Below, piece by piece: positions 18,045 through 28,438 of a stretch of 64,000 bases of DNA. The number at the start of each line of letters is the position of its first letter. Position 1 is the stretch's first letter. The position numbers were made by a program, and so were the translations under genes. The notes under the pieces are model-generated. The model saw only the letters and a list, made by a program, of their open reading frames with translations, was not told the origin of the DNA and made no database searches. Where the stretch lies: contig NZ_PGVB01000002.1 in assembly GCF_002860205.1 (NCBI RefSeq), positions 186,001 to 250,000 of the forward strand, read 5' to 3'. Source of the stretch: Bacillus sp. T33-2. Its GTDB lineage: Bacteria; Bacillota; Bacilli; Bacillales; Cytobacillaceae.

Positions 18045-18899
18045 CTACAGTTCTTCAACATTTAAAATGATATTATCAATCAAACGGGCCCGTTCAAATT
18101 TTATGGCAAGGGCTATGATGACCTTTCCTTCAAGTCGTTCGAGATTATTTAAATCTGGATACGAATAAATTTCGATGTAATCAATAGTTGCCTTACACCT
18201 GGAGGTGATATGCTGCCTGACTGATCCAGCAATCACATCTGGCCTTCGTTCCCCATTTTCGATCAGCTTCCTCGCGTGAATGAGGCTCTGGTAAAGCTCG
18301 GCAGCCTGGGTTCTTTCCTCCGGCCGTAAATAAACATTCCTTGAGCTTTTTGCAAGTCCGTCTTCTTCCCTGACCGTTTCTACCGGAATGATCTCAAGCG
18401 GGAAGTTAAAATCGGAAACCAGCCCCTCCACCACGGCAACCTGCTGGGCATCCTTCAGGCCAAAATATACTTTGTCAGGCTGGATAATGTGAAAAAGCTT
18501 TGTCAGCACGGTTGCAACTCCGTCAAAATGGCCCGGACGGGATTTCCCGCACAGGACGTCTGTCCGTTCCTGAACGGTGACCTTTACCGAAGGCTTATTC
18601 GGATACATTTCATCTACTGCAGGGTAAAACAGGTAGTCGACTCCTTCCCTTTCGGTAGCCCTGGTGTCTCTCTCAAAATCACGGGGATACGCGTCAAGGT
18701 CTTCGCCTGGACCAAATTGGAGCGGGTTAACAAATATGCTAAGAACGACAATCCCATTCTCCGACCTGGCCCTTTTCAGCAGGGTTGTGTGTCCCTCATG
18801 CAAAAATCCCATCGTGGGGACAAACCCAATTCCGTTCCCTGATGATTTATGCTTCAAGCTTAATTGCTGCATTTCTGCGGCAGACGTAATGATTTTCAT
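18045..18899 (-). CDS. panC: Pantoate-beta-alanine ligase
   Basis: Joins pantoate and beta-alanine with ATP. The 284-residue sequence shows [13 protein letters not shown] (about 25-37, a HIGH-type motif), [24 protein letters not shown] near 148 and a KSSRNVYL (KMSKS-like) motif near 190. ATG at 18899 overlaps the panB stop by 4 bases, so the two are coupled. Confidence 0.96.
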   Translation of the reverse strand: MKIITSAAEMQQLSLKHKSSGNGIGFVPTMGFLHEGHTTLLKRARSENGIVVLSIFVNPLQFGPGEDLDAYPRDFERDTRATEREGVDYLFYPAVDEMYPNKPSVKVTVQERTDVLCGKSRPGHFDGVATVLTKLFHIIQPDKVYFGLKDAQQVAVVEGLVSDFNFPLEIIPVETVREEDGLAKSSRNVYLRPEERTQAAELYQSLIHARKLIENGERRPDVIAGSVRQHITSRCKATIDYIEIYSYPDLNNLERLEGKVIIALAIKFERARLIDNIILNVEEL

Positions 18900-19732
18900 T
18901 CCGTGCCTCCATATAGTCCCTTTAATTCCTCTTCCTTCATTGTAAAACTATGTCTTTCCTCCGGGAACAACCCGTTCCTGACCTCAGAAACATATGAATT
19001 TAAACCGGCGGAAATTTGTTCATCCACGTTTGCATACTGTTTGACAAATTTAGCCACACGATCGACACCATACGTAATCATGTCATGGTAAACAAGTACT
19101 TGTCCATCACAGTTGGCTCCCGCACCGATACCGATAGCAGGAATGGTTAATGCCCGTGATACTTCTTCGGCAAGCTGTTTTGGGACACATTCAAGCACGA
19201 CTGAGAAGGCCCCGGCTTCCTCGCATTTTTTCGCGTCCTCCAACAGCTTTTTAGCTGCGCCGGCACTTTTTCCCTGGACCTTATAGCCCCCAAGCACAGC
19301 GACAGACTGGGGAGTCAGGCCTAAATGGGCCATTACAGGAATTCCGGCCCTAGTAAGCGCCTTGATCTGGTCGATCACTTCGTCCCCGCCTTCTAGCTTT
19401 ACCGCATTGGCACCTGCCTCCTGCATGATGCGCGCGCCGTTTAACAGGGTGTCTTTTATCGACAGATGATAGCTCATGAATGGCAAATCAACTACGATGA
19501 ATGTATTTGCGGCTCCCCTTTTCACTGCTTTGGCATGATGAATCATGTCATCCATAGTGACCGGAATGGTCGACTCATATCCGAGGACAACCATTCCGAG
19601 AGAATCTCCAACAAGGATGACATCCACTTCAGCCTGCTCGGCATGACGTGCAGAAGGATAATCATACGCAGTCATCATGACGATTTTGTTGCCTGTTTGT
19701 TTCATTTTGATAAAATCGGTAGTTTGCTTCAT
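18896..19732 (-). CDS. panB: 3-methyl-2-oxobutanoate hydroxymethyltransferase
   Basis: First committed step of pantothenate synthesis. Metal-binding [11 protein letters not shown] (about 44-54) and [10 protein letters not shown] near 137 are present, and 278 residues is normal. The ATG at 19732 has AAAAGGAGG upstream. It is the first gene of panBCD, and its leader (19784-19930) has structure suggesting control by transcription attenuation. Confidence 0.96.
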   Translation of the reverse strand: MKQTTDFIKMKQTGNKIVMMTAYDYPSARHAEQAEVDVILVGDSLGMVVLGYESTIPVTMDDMIHHAKAVKRGAANTFIVVDLPFMSYHLSIKDTLLNGARIMQEAGANAVKLEGGDEVIDQIKALTRAGIPVMAHLGLTPQSVAVLGGYKVQGKSAGAAKKLLEDAKKCEEAGAFSVVLECVPKQLAEEVSRALTIPAIGIGAGANCDGQVLVYHDMITYGVDRVAKFVKQYANVDEQISAGLNSYVSEVRNGLFPEERHSFTMKEEELKGLYGGTE

Positions 19733-19783
19733 TGGGTTCCTCCTTTTTTACAAGAGGAGACAAAACAATTCTTGGTGATATCC

Positions 19784-19930
19784 AATAAAAAAAGGGTCCC
19801 TCCAAGCCAGAAGGATCCCTTAATCGCGCATACTTGTTTCATCCCTCTGTCCCCGTCCGCTTCGGATCCGGGCAGAATTTAATATAGTGAACATAGAAAA
19901 CAACCGGGTGCAGTTCCTCGGATACTGCCC
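19784..19930 (-). promoter_or_regulatory. Structured panB leader with two bulged hairpins and an attenuator
   Basis: On the minus strand, 5' to 3': hairpin 1 (19906-19930, GGGCAGT.../ACTG-CA-CCC with a CA bulge), hairpin 2 (19851-19873, CCCG-GA-TCCG/CGGACGGG with a GA bulge), and an attenuator hairpin (19792-19821) followed by T7. Two hairpins with bulged adenines upstream of panB recall the published pan RNA motif of Firmicutes; the match is from memory and not verified. A TATACT -10 lies upstream, next to the birA stop. Confidence 0.6.
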
Positions 19931-19975
19931 AACAAAAGTATAGCAAATGATTATGGCTTATGGCTACTGTAATTA

Positions 19976-20959
19976 TCAATTACCTAGCAGGATGTCAGCT
20001 GAATAAACATGGCGTATTTCTCCCGTGGGTTCTTCGATCATTAACACGCCGTCATCCGTTATTCCTAATGCCTTGCCTTTGATGCTGCCTGTCAAAGTCC
20101 TTGCGGTAACCACTTTGCCTATGCTGACCGCGTAGCTTTCCCAGAGAAGCTTTACAGGGTAAAACCCTGCGTCCAGATAGGTTATATACAGCTTTTCAAG
20201 ATTTTTGAGTACTGCCTGGACCAGTTTCACCCTGGAAAGCGGACTGCCTGCCTTTATTGCAAGTGAAGAAGCAACCTCCGCAATTTCGTCGGGGAAATCT
20301 TCCTTCTTCTGGTTCACGTTTATGCCGATTCCGATAATGATCGCATTGATCCGGTCGGATTCTGCCTGGAGCTCGGTCAGGATCCCGGTCACTTTTTTTC
20401 CATCGATCAGGATGTCATTTGGCCATTTGATTTCAGGGATTAACCCTGTAGTTTCTTCGATAGCCTGGACAATTGCCACCGCAGCTATCAAAGTAAGCTG
20501 AGGCGCCTTTTGGGGAGGAATATTGGGGCGGAGCAGCACACTCATCCAGATTCCGGTATATTTTGGAGAATGCCACTTCCGGTCCATTCTTCCCCTTCCT
20601 GAGGTTTGTTCCTCGGCTATGACGACTGTTCCTTCTGGTGCACCGTCATAGGCAAGGCGATGGGCAATTTTCTGGGTCGAATCGACAGAATCCTCATAAT
20701 GGAGGTTCCGTCCCAAAAATTCAGTTTTTAAACCGAAACTGATTTCGTCGGCTGATACTTTTTGCGATGTCTTCAAAATTCGGTAACCTTTTCTCCTGAC
20801 TGCTTCGAATTCAAATCCATCTTTGCGGAGTTCTTCTATATGTTTCCAGACAGCCGTCCTGGAGCAGCCTGCGAGGTCTGCCAAATACTGGCCGGACAAG
20901 AACTCCTGGTCCGCGTCCGTGAAAGCATCAATCAATTTTCTTCGCAATTCCGATTGCAC
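19976..20959 (-). CDS. birA: Biotin-protein ligase and biotin operon repressor BirA
   Basis: Attaches biotin to biotin carboxyl carrier proteins and represses biotin genes. Of 327 residues, 1-65 form a winged helix (LADLAGCSRTAVWKHIEELRKDG), followed by the ligase domain with GRGRMDRKWHSP near 118, KWPNDILIDGKKVTGIL near 185 and an SH3-like C-terminus. The GTG at 20959 aligns with the family start; its ribosome binding site is weak. The 5' end overlaps the end of cca in another frame by 28 bases. Confidence 0.93.
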   Translation of the reverse strand: MQSELRRKLIDAFTDADQEFLSGQYLADLAGCSRTAVWKHIEELRKDGFEFEAVRRKGYRILKTSQKVSADEISFGLKTEFLGRNLHYEDSVDSTQKIAHRLAYDGAPEGTVVIAEEQTSGRGRMDRKWHSPKYTGIWMSVLLRPNIPPQKAPQLTLIAAVAIVQAIEETTGLIPEIKWPNDILIDGKKVTGILTELQAESDRINAIIIGIGINVNQKKEDFPDEIAEVASSLAIKAGSPLSRVKLVQAVLKNLEKLYITYLDAGFYPVKLLWESYAVSIGKVVTARTLTGSIKGKALGITDDGVLMIEEPTGEIRHVYSADILLGN

Positions 20960-22140
20960 TTTCCGACCCACTCCCTTATTTGCTGTTTATGATTATCAAG
21001 CTCTCCCGCTATGATCGCTTTTTCTATTTGCTCACGCATCTCTTTTATCCAGGGCCCGGCCTTGTTGTTTTTCCATTCCATTAAATCGCTGCCGGTAACG
21101 TTAACCTCAGAACGTTCCTTAATCGGAAGGCTGTCAAAAAGTCCGATCAAATGGCTTTCATGATTTCCGCGGCCTTGAAAAATAGTGTTAAATACCCGTT
21201 CCGTATTCAGCGCTGTTTCGATGCCACACTCGTACAAAGCCTGCAAATCCCAGTCATGTTCCATTCGGTATTGAAGCCATCGCACAATCTTGAGCAGCTT
21301 TTTTATTCGATTTACCGGCAGCTTCCACTCACGTAAGAATTGCTCGGCACCTTTTCCGGAAAGGTTAAGGCTATAGATCAGTAGCGCCCACATCTCTTCA
21401 ACATCAAGATGGCTGGTCTTATAGGATGCAAACTGCAAGAAACTGGCGTATTGTTGGGAAAGGCCGGGCAAATATCGATAGACCGCGGTTTCAGATGTCA
21501 AACGCATCGCCCTTTCTCTGGCAGGCCCTGTCAGCATTTTCTCAAATTCCGCCGTTTTTCTTTCGACAGCAATTTTTTCGAGAAGGCCGGACAGCTTTTT
21601 GATGGACGATAAAGTTCGAGATTCGATAGAGAATGAAAGCTGGCTTACAAACCTTAATGCCCTTAGGATACGCAATGCATCCTCCCGGAATCTTTCCTCA
21701 GGGGCGCCCACTGTCACAATTTGCTTATTGTTGATTGCGACCCGGCCATCGTACGGGTCGATGATGTATCCATGCCTGTCCATTGCCATAGCGTTCATCG
21801 AAAAATCACGCCGTCTCAGGTCTTCCTTTAAAGACCGGATAAATTCGACCCGGTCAGGCCGCCGGAAATCAGTATACTGTGATTCTGCCCTGAAGGTTGT
21901 GACTTCATATGAGGCTCCCCCGTACAGCACAAGAACTGTCCCATGTTCAATTCCGACATCTGCCGTTTTCGGGAATATAAGCTTGATTTCGGCAGGCGTG
22001 GCAGAGGATGCAATATCGATGTCGGAGACAGGGCGTCCGAGCAACTGGTCTCTCACAGACCCGCCAACAAAGTAGGCCTCAAAACCGGCTTCTTCAATTT
22101 TTGTGATGATTGGAACGGCTTGTGTAAATGGTTCATTCAT
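20932..22140 (-). CDS. cca: CCA-adding tRNA nucleotidyltransferase
   Basis: Adds or repairs the 3'-CCA of tRNAs. The 402 residues show YFVGGSVRDQLLG (about 24-36), the catalytic DIDIAS (about 41-46), RRDFSMNAMA near 110 and RILRALRFV near 160. The ATG at 22140 aligns with the usual N-terminus; another at 22155 is possible. It overlaps bshA upstream only if the longer start is used, and overlaps birA at its end. Confidence 0.93.
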   Translation of the reverse strand: MNEPFTQAVPIITKIEEAGFEAYFVGGSVRDQLLGRPVSDIDIASSATPAEIKLIFPKTADVGIEHGTVLVLYGGASYEVTTFRAESQYTDFRRPDRVEFIRSLKEDLRRRDFSMNAMAMDRHGYIIDPYDGRVAINNKQIVTVGAPEERFREDALRILRALRFVSQLSFSIESRTLSSIKKLSGLLEKIAVERKTAEFEKMLTGPARERAMRLTSETAVYRYLPGLSQQYASFLQFASYKTSHLDVEEMWALLIYSLNLSGKGAEQFLREWKLPVNRIKKLLKIVRWLQYRMEHDWDLQALYECGIETALNTERVFNTIFQGRGNHESHLIGLFDSLPIKERSEVNVTGSDLMEWKNNKAGPWIKEMREQIEKAIIAGELDNHKQQIREWVGKCNRNCEEN

Positions 22141-22147
22141 TTCCTGT

Positions 22148-23284
22148 TCACCCATTCCCGGTTAAATCGTAATAGAGCTTTTCATATTCGCCAACAATTT
22201 TATCCGCGCCAAATTTTTGCTTCACGATGTCCATTGACTGTGCGGCAAACGCCTGGTGCATACCGGTATCAGAAAGCAATTCTATCGATTTGGATGCAAT
22301 GTCCGTGATGTCTCCAAGCTCACAGATAAAACCGGACCGGCCGTGCTCGATCACTTCAGGAATCCCTCCGATGTTTGTGCCGATGCACGGCACCCCGCAT
22401 GCCATAGCTTCCAAGGCCACAAGCCCAAAGCTTTCCTTCTGGGAAAGGAGCAGCATCAAGTCACTCATCGAATATAATTCTTCAAGGTTATCCTGCCTTC
22501 CAAGGAACAGGACTTTTTCCTGTATCCCAAGGGCAGAGACAAGATCGCACACAGTTTTCATTTCCGGGCCGTCCCCGACAAGCAGCAGCTTTGCAGTCAT
22601 TGTTTCCGCTATTTTTGCAAAAGATTTAACCACATCTGGCACCCTTTTGACTGCCCTGAAGTTGGAAACATGGATGATGACCTTTTCCCCGTCGTGAATA
22701 CCGAATTCCCGCCTTAAATTATGTACTTCAAGCCGCTTATAAACACGGCTGTCAATAAAGTTATAAACACAGGAAATTGGTTTTTCAGGCTTGATTAAAT
22801 CATAGGTTTGTGCGATTAATGCATTGGAAACAGCGGTAACCGCATCGGATTTTTCTATTCCAAACCTGATTGCATCCGTCAAAGACGGATCATATCCCAA
22901 AACGGTGATGTCCGTTCCGTGGAGAGTAGTGACAATTTTTATGTCACGGCCCGCCATTTCCCGTGCCAAAATTGCACAAACCGCATGCGGGATTGCATAA
23001 TGGACATGGAGGACATCAAGATTTTCACGGTTCGCTACCTCGGCCATTTTGCTGGCGAGGGCAATATCATAGGGCGGATATTGGAAAACCGAGTATTGAT
23101 TGACCTCTACCTGATGATAAAAAATATTGTGGTACATCCTGTTCAGCCTGAATGGCAAACCTGATGAAATAAAATGGATTTCATGGCCTTTTTCGGCAAG
23201 CAATTTCCCCAGCTCTGTTGCGACAACACCTGAACCACCTACTGTGGGGTAGCAGGTGATTCCGATTTTAAGTTTTTTCATCAT
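22148..23284 (-). CDS. bshA: N-acetyl-alpha-D-glucosaminyl L-malate synthase BshA
   Basis: GT4-family glycosyltransferase that starts bacillithiol synthesis by joining GlcNAc to L-malate. The 378 residues show [16 protein letters not shown] near the N-terminus, HVHYAIPHA near 92, and [20 protein letters not shown] near 285 (EX7E motif). Its start overlaps the bshB1 stop by 4 bases, and bshB1 does the next step. Confidence 0.95.
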   Translation of the reverse strand: MMKKLKIGITCYPTVGGSGVVATELGKLLAEKGHEIHFISSGLPFRLNRMYHNIFYHQVEVNQYSVFQYPPYDIALASKMAEVANRENLDVLHVHYAIPHAVCAILAREMAGRDIKIVTTLHGTDITVLGYDPSLTDAIRFGIEKSDAVTAVSNALIAQTYDLIKPEKPISCVYNFIDSRVYKRLEVHNLRREFGIHDGEKVIIHVSNFRAVKRVPDVVKSFAKIAETMTAKLLLVGDGPEMKTVCDLVSALGIQEKVLFLGRQDNLEELYSMSDLMLLLSQKESFGLVALEAMACGVPCIGTNIGGIPEVIEHGRSGFICELGDITDIASKSIELLSDTGMHQAFAAQSMDIVKQKFGADKIVGEYEKLYYDLTGNG

Positions 23285-23994
23285 TCATCCCCTAAAAGAT
23301 CAGCATGGAGCAGCAGCGGGTTTTTTGTTTTGAAACCTTCCGCATATTGCACGCCGGCTTCCTTGCCGAACATCTTTTCCCGGGCTTCTACCGTTTCAAT
23401 ATAACCGTTGACCAGCGGTGTTTCAAAGCTCGCCGGGCCTTTTACAAACTGGCTTTCGTACGCCTGCAGCCCTGCCACCTTTTTATCCATGAAGGCAGAA
23501 ATATCAACGACAAAATCCGGTTTATGAAACCCATTGATCATATAAAAATATATCTGGTTAACCCTGTGGGGCATTAGCCCGTTGCCTGAATCAAATTTTT
23601 TTATTGCCGCAGAAAAGACAGCCTCTTCAACAAGCCGGGCGCAATTCCCATGGTCCGGATGGCGATCCTCAAAATAAGGCGCAAACACCACCTGTGGACG
23701 ATACATGCGGACCAGACCGGCAATTTTTTGTATATATCCTTCATTCAGGTACAGCCCCCTGTCAGGCAAATCCAGTGTTTCCCGAACCACTGCTCCTAAT
23801 ACTTCGGCGGCCTTGGCGGCTTCCTGCCGGCGCAGCTCGACTGTCCCGTTCGACGACATTTCCGATTTAGTCAAATCGCATATTCCGATTTTCTTTCCAA
23901 GAGAAGCATATTTAGCGACCGTGCCGCCCATCCCTATTTCCACATCATCCGCGTGGGCTCCAAAGGCCAGTATATCCAGATTAATTATTTCCAT
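23281..23994 (-). CDS. bshB1: Bacillithiol biosynthesis deacetylase BshB1
   Basis: LmbE/PIG-L zinc hydrolase that deacetylates GlcNAc-malate. Of 237 residues, [16 protein letters not shown] (about 8-23) is the AHxDD metal motif, and the second His is in [12 protein letters not shown] near 105. The ATG at 23994 (GGAGTGG upstream) fits the family; the gene overlaps the mgsA end by 14 bases. Confidence 0.94.
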   Translation of the reverse strand: MEIINLDILAFGAHADDVEIGMGGTVAKYASLGKKIGICDLTKSEMSSNGTVELRRQEAAKAAEVLGAVVRETLDLPDRGLYLNEGYIQKIAGLVRMYRPQVVFAPYFEDRHPDHGNCARLVEEAVFSAAIKKFDSGNGLMPHRVNQIYFYMINGFHKPDFVVDISAFMDKKVAGLQAYESQFVKGPASFETPLVNGYIETVEAREKMFGKEAGVQYAEGFKTKNPLLLHADLLGDE

Positions 23995-24406
23995 CCGGTT
24001 CCACTCCGCTTTCTTTAGCCACTTCCCTCCAGGAGAGATCGCCCCGTTCAATTCCTTTTATCAAGATCTCTGCAGTGCCCATGTTTGTAGCGAGCGGGAT
24101 GGAATACACATCACAGAGCCTGATTAATGCAGATACATCGGGCTCATGCGGCTGGGCGGTCAACGGGTCCCGGAAAAAGAAGATCGCATCCATCGTATTT
24201 TTCGCAATCATTGAGCCAATCTCCTGGTCGCCTCCCAGTGGGCCTGACTGGAACCGGTGGATTGACAGTGATGTAGCGTCCATGATCCGTTTTCCTGTAG
24301 TGCCAGTTGCATAGAGGGAATGCTCCTGAAATATTTGTTCATAGGCAATGGCAAACCGGATTAAATCGTCTTTCTTTTTATCGTGTGCTATTAAGGCAAT
24401 ATTCAT
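23981..24406 (-). CDS. mgsA: Methylglyoxal synthase
   Basis: Converts dihydroxyacetone phosphate to methylglyoxal and phosphate, a bypass of lower glycolysis. The 141-residue protein has [11 protein letters not shown] (about 5-15), the ATGTTGKRI phosphate loop near 33, [11 protein letters not shown] near 54 with the catalytic Asp, and [13 protein letters not shown] near 79. Sits between dapB and bshB1; expression is probably tied to dapB. Confidence 0.95.
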   Translation of the reverse strand: MNIALIAHDKKKDDLIRFAIAYEQIFQEHSLYATGTTGKRIMDATSLSIHRFQSGPLGGDQEIGSMIAKNTMDAIFFFRDPLTAQPHEPDVSALIRLCDVYSIPLATNMGTAEILIKGIERGDLSWREVAKESGVEPDGNN

Positions 24407-24416
24407 CGGTAACCCT

Positions 24417-25217
24417 CTATTCTATAATGTTCTCAAGTCCGTAAACAAAGGAATCAATATTCAGTACGGTGTCAACTGCAAGCTTGACTCCTGACATGAA
24501 GGATGCCCTGTTGTAGGAGTCATGGCGAATAGTCAGTGTTTCCCCGTCAGCTCCAAACATTACCTGCTGATGTGCTATCAGTCCAGGCAGGCGGACTGAG
24601 TGTATATGCATCCCCTCATAATCTGCACCCCTTGCGCCGGAAATCGTTTCCTTTTCCCCAGGGTGGCCTTGTTTTTGGTGCTGCCTCACCTGTGAAATCA
24701 TTTCCGCTGTTTTTAGAGCCGTCCCGGACGGGGCATCCAGCTTCTTGTCATGGTGAAGCTCAATTATTTCCACATTATTGAAGTATTTCGCCGCCAATCT
24801 CGAAAACTTCATCATCAAGACTGCACCTACAGCAAAATTGGGGGCAATGATGCAGCCAGTTTCCTTCTCCCGACAGAGTTGTTCCAATTCCTCAAGGTCT
24901 GCCTTGGAAAATCCGGTTGTGCCGATGACGGGCCGTACCCGATGCAAAAGAGCGGTTCTTGCATGCAGCATGCCATATTCCGGTGTGGTCAGGTCAATCA
25001 GCACATCTGGCTGCTGCTCCTGCAGGCATTTTTCAATATCTATGTACACAGGAACATCAGCTTCGGGGAACCCGCCGATCTCATGCAATTTCATTCCATC
25101 ATGCTTTCTGTCCAGTACAGCCGCAAGCTCAAAATTTTCCGTATTTAAAACAAGCTGGACTGCTTCTTGCCCCATCCGTCCACGCGGGCCGGCAATAACG
25201 ACTTTAACCTTATCCAT
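24417..25217 (-). CDS. dapB: 4-hydroxy-tetrahydrodipicolinate reductase
   Basis: NAD(P)H-dependent step of the lysine/diaminopimelate pathway, also needed for spore dipicolinate. The 266 residues carry [14 protein letters not shown] (6-19), [15 protein letters not shown] near 100, and [15 protein letters not shown] near 155 (the catalytic HHxxKxDAPSGTA motif). ATG at 25217 follows AAGGGAAG. Third-from-last gene of the run headed by ypjD. Confidence 0.96.
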   Translation of the reverse strand: MDKVKVVIAGPRGRMGQEAVQLVLNTENFELAAVLDRKHDGMKLHEIGGFPEADVPVYIDIEKCLQEQQPDVLIDLTTPEYGMLHARTALLHRVRPVIGTTGFSKADLEELEQLCREKETGCIIAPNFAVGAVLMMKFSRLAAKYFNNVEIIELHHDKKLDAPSGTALKTAEMISQVRQHQKQGHPGEKETISGARGADYEGMHIHSVRLPGLIAHQQVMFGADGETLTIRHDSYNRASFMSGVKLAVDTVLNIDSFVYGLENIIE

Positions 25218-25230
25218 TTTATCTTCCCTT

Positions 25231-25560
25231 TCAGTCTTCTATTCTGGTCCATCTGTCCCTGTCTCTTGTGTTGAATTTGTGCATGACACGGTCATGTGCT
25301 TGTGCAAGATCAATATTTAAGGAATTGGCGAAACAGATCAGGACAAACAGCAAATCAGCAAGCTCTTCTTCAACAGTGTTGTCTGCCTCATCAGACTTTT
25401 TCGGCTTTTCACCATGATGGTGGTTGACTTCCCTGGCCAGTTCCCCCAGCTCCTCGCTCATTCTCGCTAGCATCGCAAGCGGGCTGAAATAGCCTTCCTT
25501 GAATTGGCTTATGTAGGCATCGACTTCTTTTTGAAGGTCTTTCAAGGATTTTTCCGCCAA
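25231..25560 (-). CDS. ypjD: MazG-like nucleotide pyrophosphohydrolase YpjD
   Basis: All-alpha NTP pyrophosphatase family, 109 residues. The metal-binding motifs [10 protein letters not shown] (about 37-46) and [10 protein letters not shown] (about 66-75) are present. The substrate is not known from the sequence; house-cleaning of noncanonical nucleotides is the family expectation. It heads the ypjD-dapB-mgsA-bshB1-bshA-cca-birA run, with a promoter at 25630-25658. Confidence 0.9.
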   Translation of the reverse strand: MAEKSLKDLQKEVDAYISQFKEGYFSPLAMLARMSEELGELAREVNHHHGEKPKKSDEADNTVEEELADLLFVLICFANSLNIDLAQAHDRVMHKFNTRDRDRWTRIED

Positions 25561-25629
25561 AATTTGTACACCTCGATTGAAATATTTATTATTTCAAAAG
25601 CAGCAGGCCATCTCAGGCCATTTATCCTA

Positions 25630-25658
25630 ATGTTAGCTAAATCCATAGGCTTTGACAA
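25630..25658 (-). promoter_or_regulatory. Promoter of the ypjD-dapB run
   Basis: Minus-strand -35 TTGTCA and -10 TAACAT with a 17-base spacer. Confidence 0.55.
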
Positions 25659-25696
25659 TATTTTAGATCGTGCCGCTGTGGCTCCAACTCTACATA

Positions 25697-25725
25697 TTGC
25701 CCGGATGCCGGTTATTTTATATAAT
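25697..25725 (+). promoter_or_regulatory. Promoter of the YitT-family gene
   Basis: Plus-strand -35 TTGCCC and -10 TATAAT with a 17-base spacer, about 145 bases upstream of the start. Confidence 0.6.
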
Positions 25726-25869
25726 TAAAAACGCTGTTACAGATTCATACTACTACATAAATGCGGAAGCTCCTCCAAAACAGGCAAAAGAAGCGCGTTG
25801 TCCTGCGAGGAACTTAAGGGAGTTTTCCAAAGTGTCCAGAGGTCTGGTCATCAATAAGGAGGAATGACG

Positions 25870-26742
25870 TTGCTTTTCGGACTTAAAATAAAGAATATCC
25901 TGTTTATCCTGCTCGGCTCAGCGATTTTTTCATTTGGTGTCATCCACTTTAACATACAAAATAACCTGGCAGAAGGCGGCTTTACCGGCATAACGCTCCT
26001 GCTCTATTTCTTGTTTGGCTGGTCTCCGGCAATCACAAACTTGTTGCTGAACATCCCACTGTTTTTCCTTGGCTGGAAGCTGCTCGGCAGGAGCGTATTC
26101 CTGTATACGATTATCGGTACGGTTGGGGTATCGATCTTTTTTGCCGTTTTTGAAAGGTATCAAATTGAAATGCCTCTGTATGAAGACCTGTTTTTGGCAG
26201 CTTTATTTGCCGGGGTATTCATCGGAGTCGGCCTCGGGATCATTTTTCGCTATGGCGGCACAACTGGCGGAGTTGATATTATCGCCAGGCTGGTGATGAA
26301 GTATTTCGGCTGGAGCATGGGCAGGACGATGTTTATCTTCGATTTCTGCGTCATTACACTGTCGCTCATTACATACCTCAATTACAGGGAAGCGATGTAC
26401 ACACTTGTTGTTGTTTTCATTGGTGCAAGAGTCATCGATTTCATGCAGGAGGGCGCGTACGCCGCCAGAGGAGCGATGATCATCTCTGATAAAAACGATG
26501 AAATAGCAACAAGGATCATGAAAGAGATGGACAGGGGTGTAACCTCTTTAAAAGCGGTAGGTTCATTTACGAAAACCGAACGGAATGTACTTTATTGTGT
26601 CGTCGGCAAAAATGAAATTGTACGGCTTAAAAGCGTAATCAATTCTGTGGATCCCCACGCGTTTGTGTCAGTCACCGTTGTCCACGATGTACTCGGCGAA
26701 GGCTTCACCCTCGATGAAAACAAATTGCCTCTTGAGAGATGA
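25870..26742 (+). CDS. ypjC: YitT family membrane protein (YpjC-like)
   Basis: A 290-residue membrane protein with about five hydrophobic segments in residues 1-175, GGFTGITLLLYFL near 35, and a C-terminal DUF2179 domain (about 200-285, SLKAVGSFTKTERNVLYCVV). Function unknown. A TTG at 25870 with AAGGAGG 7 bases upstream is preferred over the ATG at 25864. It converges on the YugP-like gene through a shared terminator. Confidence 0.85.
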   Translation: MLFGLKIKNILFILLGSAIFSFGVIHFNIQNNLAEGGFTGITLLLYFLFGWSPAITNLLLNIPLFFLGWKLLGRSVFLYTIIGTVGVSIFFAVFERYQIEMPLYEDLFLAALFAGVFIGVGLGIIFRYGGTTGGVDIIARLVMKYFGWSMGRTMFIFDFCVITLSLITYLNYREAMYTLVVVFIGARVIDFMQEGAYAARGAMIISDKNDEIATRIMKEMDRGVTSLKAVGSFTKTERNVLYCVVGKNEIVRLKSVINSVDPHAFVSVTVVHDVLGEGFTLDENKLPLER

Positions 26743-26796
26743 CGTGAGTGTTGAGCCAAAGTTTTATTCGCGGGAATTGTATAAACCTTGCCATAA

Positions 26797-26828
26797 AAAA
26801 AATCCATGCTACACCGCATGGATTTTTT
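26797..26828. terminator. Bidirectional terminator after the YitT gene
   Basis: AAATCCATGC/GCATGGATTT stem with a 6-base loop, A-run on the left and T-run on the right. Confidence 0.85.
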
Positions 26829-26830
26829 CT

Positions 26831-27508
26831 CTATTCATTCCTTGCCATTCCAGTATAGATGAGCACGAGGCGGAGCAATTCAAGAACGGCAACTGCTGCT
26901 GCGGCGACATATGTCATGGCGGCGGCGTTCAATACCTTCCTTGTTTCGCGCTCTTCATCATTGCGGATGATCCCGGTCGCAACAACCTGATCCATTGCCC
27001 TGCTTGAAGCATTGAACTCGACTGGCAACGTAATCACCTGGAACAGGACAGCGGATGCCATAAAAATAATACCCAACAGAAGCATTCCGCTCATTTGAGC
27101 AAATATGCCGATCATAACCAATATCCATGCGAAATTTGACCCGATATTCGCAACCGGGACAAGTGCATGCCGGAAGCGGAGGAATGCATAATTCTCCTGG
27201 TCCTGTATGGCATGGCCAACTTCATGGGCCGCAATGGCCGCAGCTGCTACAGAATGCCCATGATAGTTTTGTGATGACAGACGCACAGTCTTGCTTCTCG
27301 GATCGTAATGGTCACTCAAAAACCCTCTCGTTTCCTGGACATCCACGTTGTAGAGCCCATTGTTGTCCAAAATCCTCCTCGCAACTTCTGCGCCTCTCAT
27401 TTGAGAAGATGACGGTACCTTCGAGTATCTTGAATAGGCGCCGCGCACCCTCATTTGCGCCCATAGCGGAATCAGGATGATGATCGCAAAATAGATGAGA
27501 AATTCCAT
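26831..27508 (-). CDS. Zinc metallopeptidase, YugP family
   Basis: A 225-residue membrane-bound metalloprotease: N-terminal hydrophobic segment, zinc motif AAHEVGHAIQDQENYAFLR near 90 (HExxH), and three hydrophobic segments after residue 110. The family is widespread in Firmicutes with unknown substrates. It sits between the YitT gene and ypjB, where B. subtilis has no such gene, so its neighbours give little clue. Confidence 0.85.
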   Translation of the reverse strand: MEFLIYFAIIILIPLWAQMRVRGAYSRYSKVPSSSQMRGAEVARRILDNNGLYNVDVQETRGFLSDHYDPRSKTVRLSSQNYHGHSVAAAAIAAHEVGHAIQDQENYAFLRFRHALVPVANIGSNFAWILVMIGIFAQMSGMLLLGIIFMASAVLFQVITLPVEFNASSRAMDQVVATGIIRNDEERETRKVLNAAAMTYVAAAAVAVLELLRLVLIYTGMARNE

Positions 27509-27570
27509 TTTAGAACCTCCTATCAGCTCGTGATGGTTATCCTATATTTTATTCAGGCTGGTATTCGGTG

Positions 27571-28365
27571 TCAATTCTTTCGCTCTTTCTGGCGATTTTT
27601 CAACATTTCCCGATCCCCTTTATATTTTCTCCAACCAACATAAGATAAAGTCAGGATAATAATACTTCCAGTTGAAATGATTACCCACCATAATGAGGGA
27701 TCCGCTTCATCTTCCGTCATGTCGTCAAAAATGGTCTGAAGATCTGCCTGGAGGGCATCAAGCTCTTTTTGGCCCGAAGCTTCTGACAATACCTTCGGCC
27801 GGTAATGGTCAATGAAGCTTACCTTCGCGTCGAGTTTTTGGATTCTTTCAGGTGTTACATCAATTTTCATGCTGGGATAAATCACTTGGTATAATGACAG
27901 AAAAGAATTTAAATTCGAATGGAAGTTTTGGTTGTCACCAATATAGGCTGCTTTTTTCAAATCACCGAAAACTGTCATGATCGGCCCCTCCATCTCGGCC
28001 CAGAGAGGCTGATGGGTGGAAGAAATTGCGTCAATGACAAGCCTGAACTTTGTGACCTCATTTATCCGCTTTTCATGGGTCATATCCGGACTGGATGCGG
28101 CCTGTACTGCACCATTATGGGCAACTGTAATTATCCTTAACTCATCCATTGTAAAAGGCTTGCCTTTTCCTGCCAGTTCAAGAAACTGGTCTGAAAAGTG
28201 AGCAAGCATCTTTTTCGCGTCTTCATATCTGTGAAGCTTTACCATTAAAAGTGCTTCGTCGGAAATATGATCAAGCTTTTCGATAGGCGACGTCGGTTCT
28301 GCGTATACTGCCAGAGGTGCAACTGCCATTATCATCAGGATCAATAAAAAAACTCTTGCCCTCAT
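27571..28365 (-). CDS. ypjB: Sporulation protein YpjB
   Basis: A 264-residue protein with a signal peptide (residues 1-22, ending VYA), a largely helical extracellular domain, and a C-terminal membrane helix (about 226-245) followed by a basic tail. It matches YpjB by layout and position next to ypjA. Family annotation links it to sporulation, mechanism unknown. AGGGGGGAC precedes the ATG. Confidence 0.82.
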   Translation of the reverse strand: MRARVFLLILMIMAVAPLAVYAEPTSPIEKLDHISDEALLMVKLHRYEDAKKMLAHFSDQFLELAGKGKPFTMDELRIITVAHNGAVQAASSPDMTHEKRINEVTKFRLVIDAISSTHQPLWAEMEGPIMTVFGDLKKAAYIGDNQNFHSNLNSFLSLYQVIYPSMKIDVTPERIQKLDAKVSFIDHYRPKVLSEASGQKELDALQADLQTIFDDMTEDEADPSLWWVIISTGSIIILTLSYVGWRKYKGDREMLKNRQKERKN

Positions 28366-28438
28366 TCCTGTCCCCCCTCCAAATACTATTAAAAATGTAT
28401 GAGAGAGTGGACAAGGTTAGACCAAAATTTTCCCCTGC

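Larger units (their letters stand above)
25561..25869. other. Divergent intergenic region
   Basis: No gene supported. It carries two divergent sigma-A-type promoters (minus for ypjD, plus for the YitT-family gene) and an unremarkable leader for the plus gene. Confidence 0.6.

Noticed and set aside
19784-19930. T-box upstream of panB
   Set aside because: The AGGGTGG core is absent; bulged hairpins fit the pan motif better.
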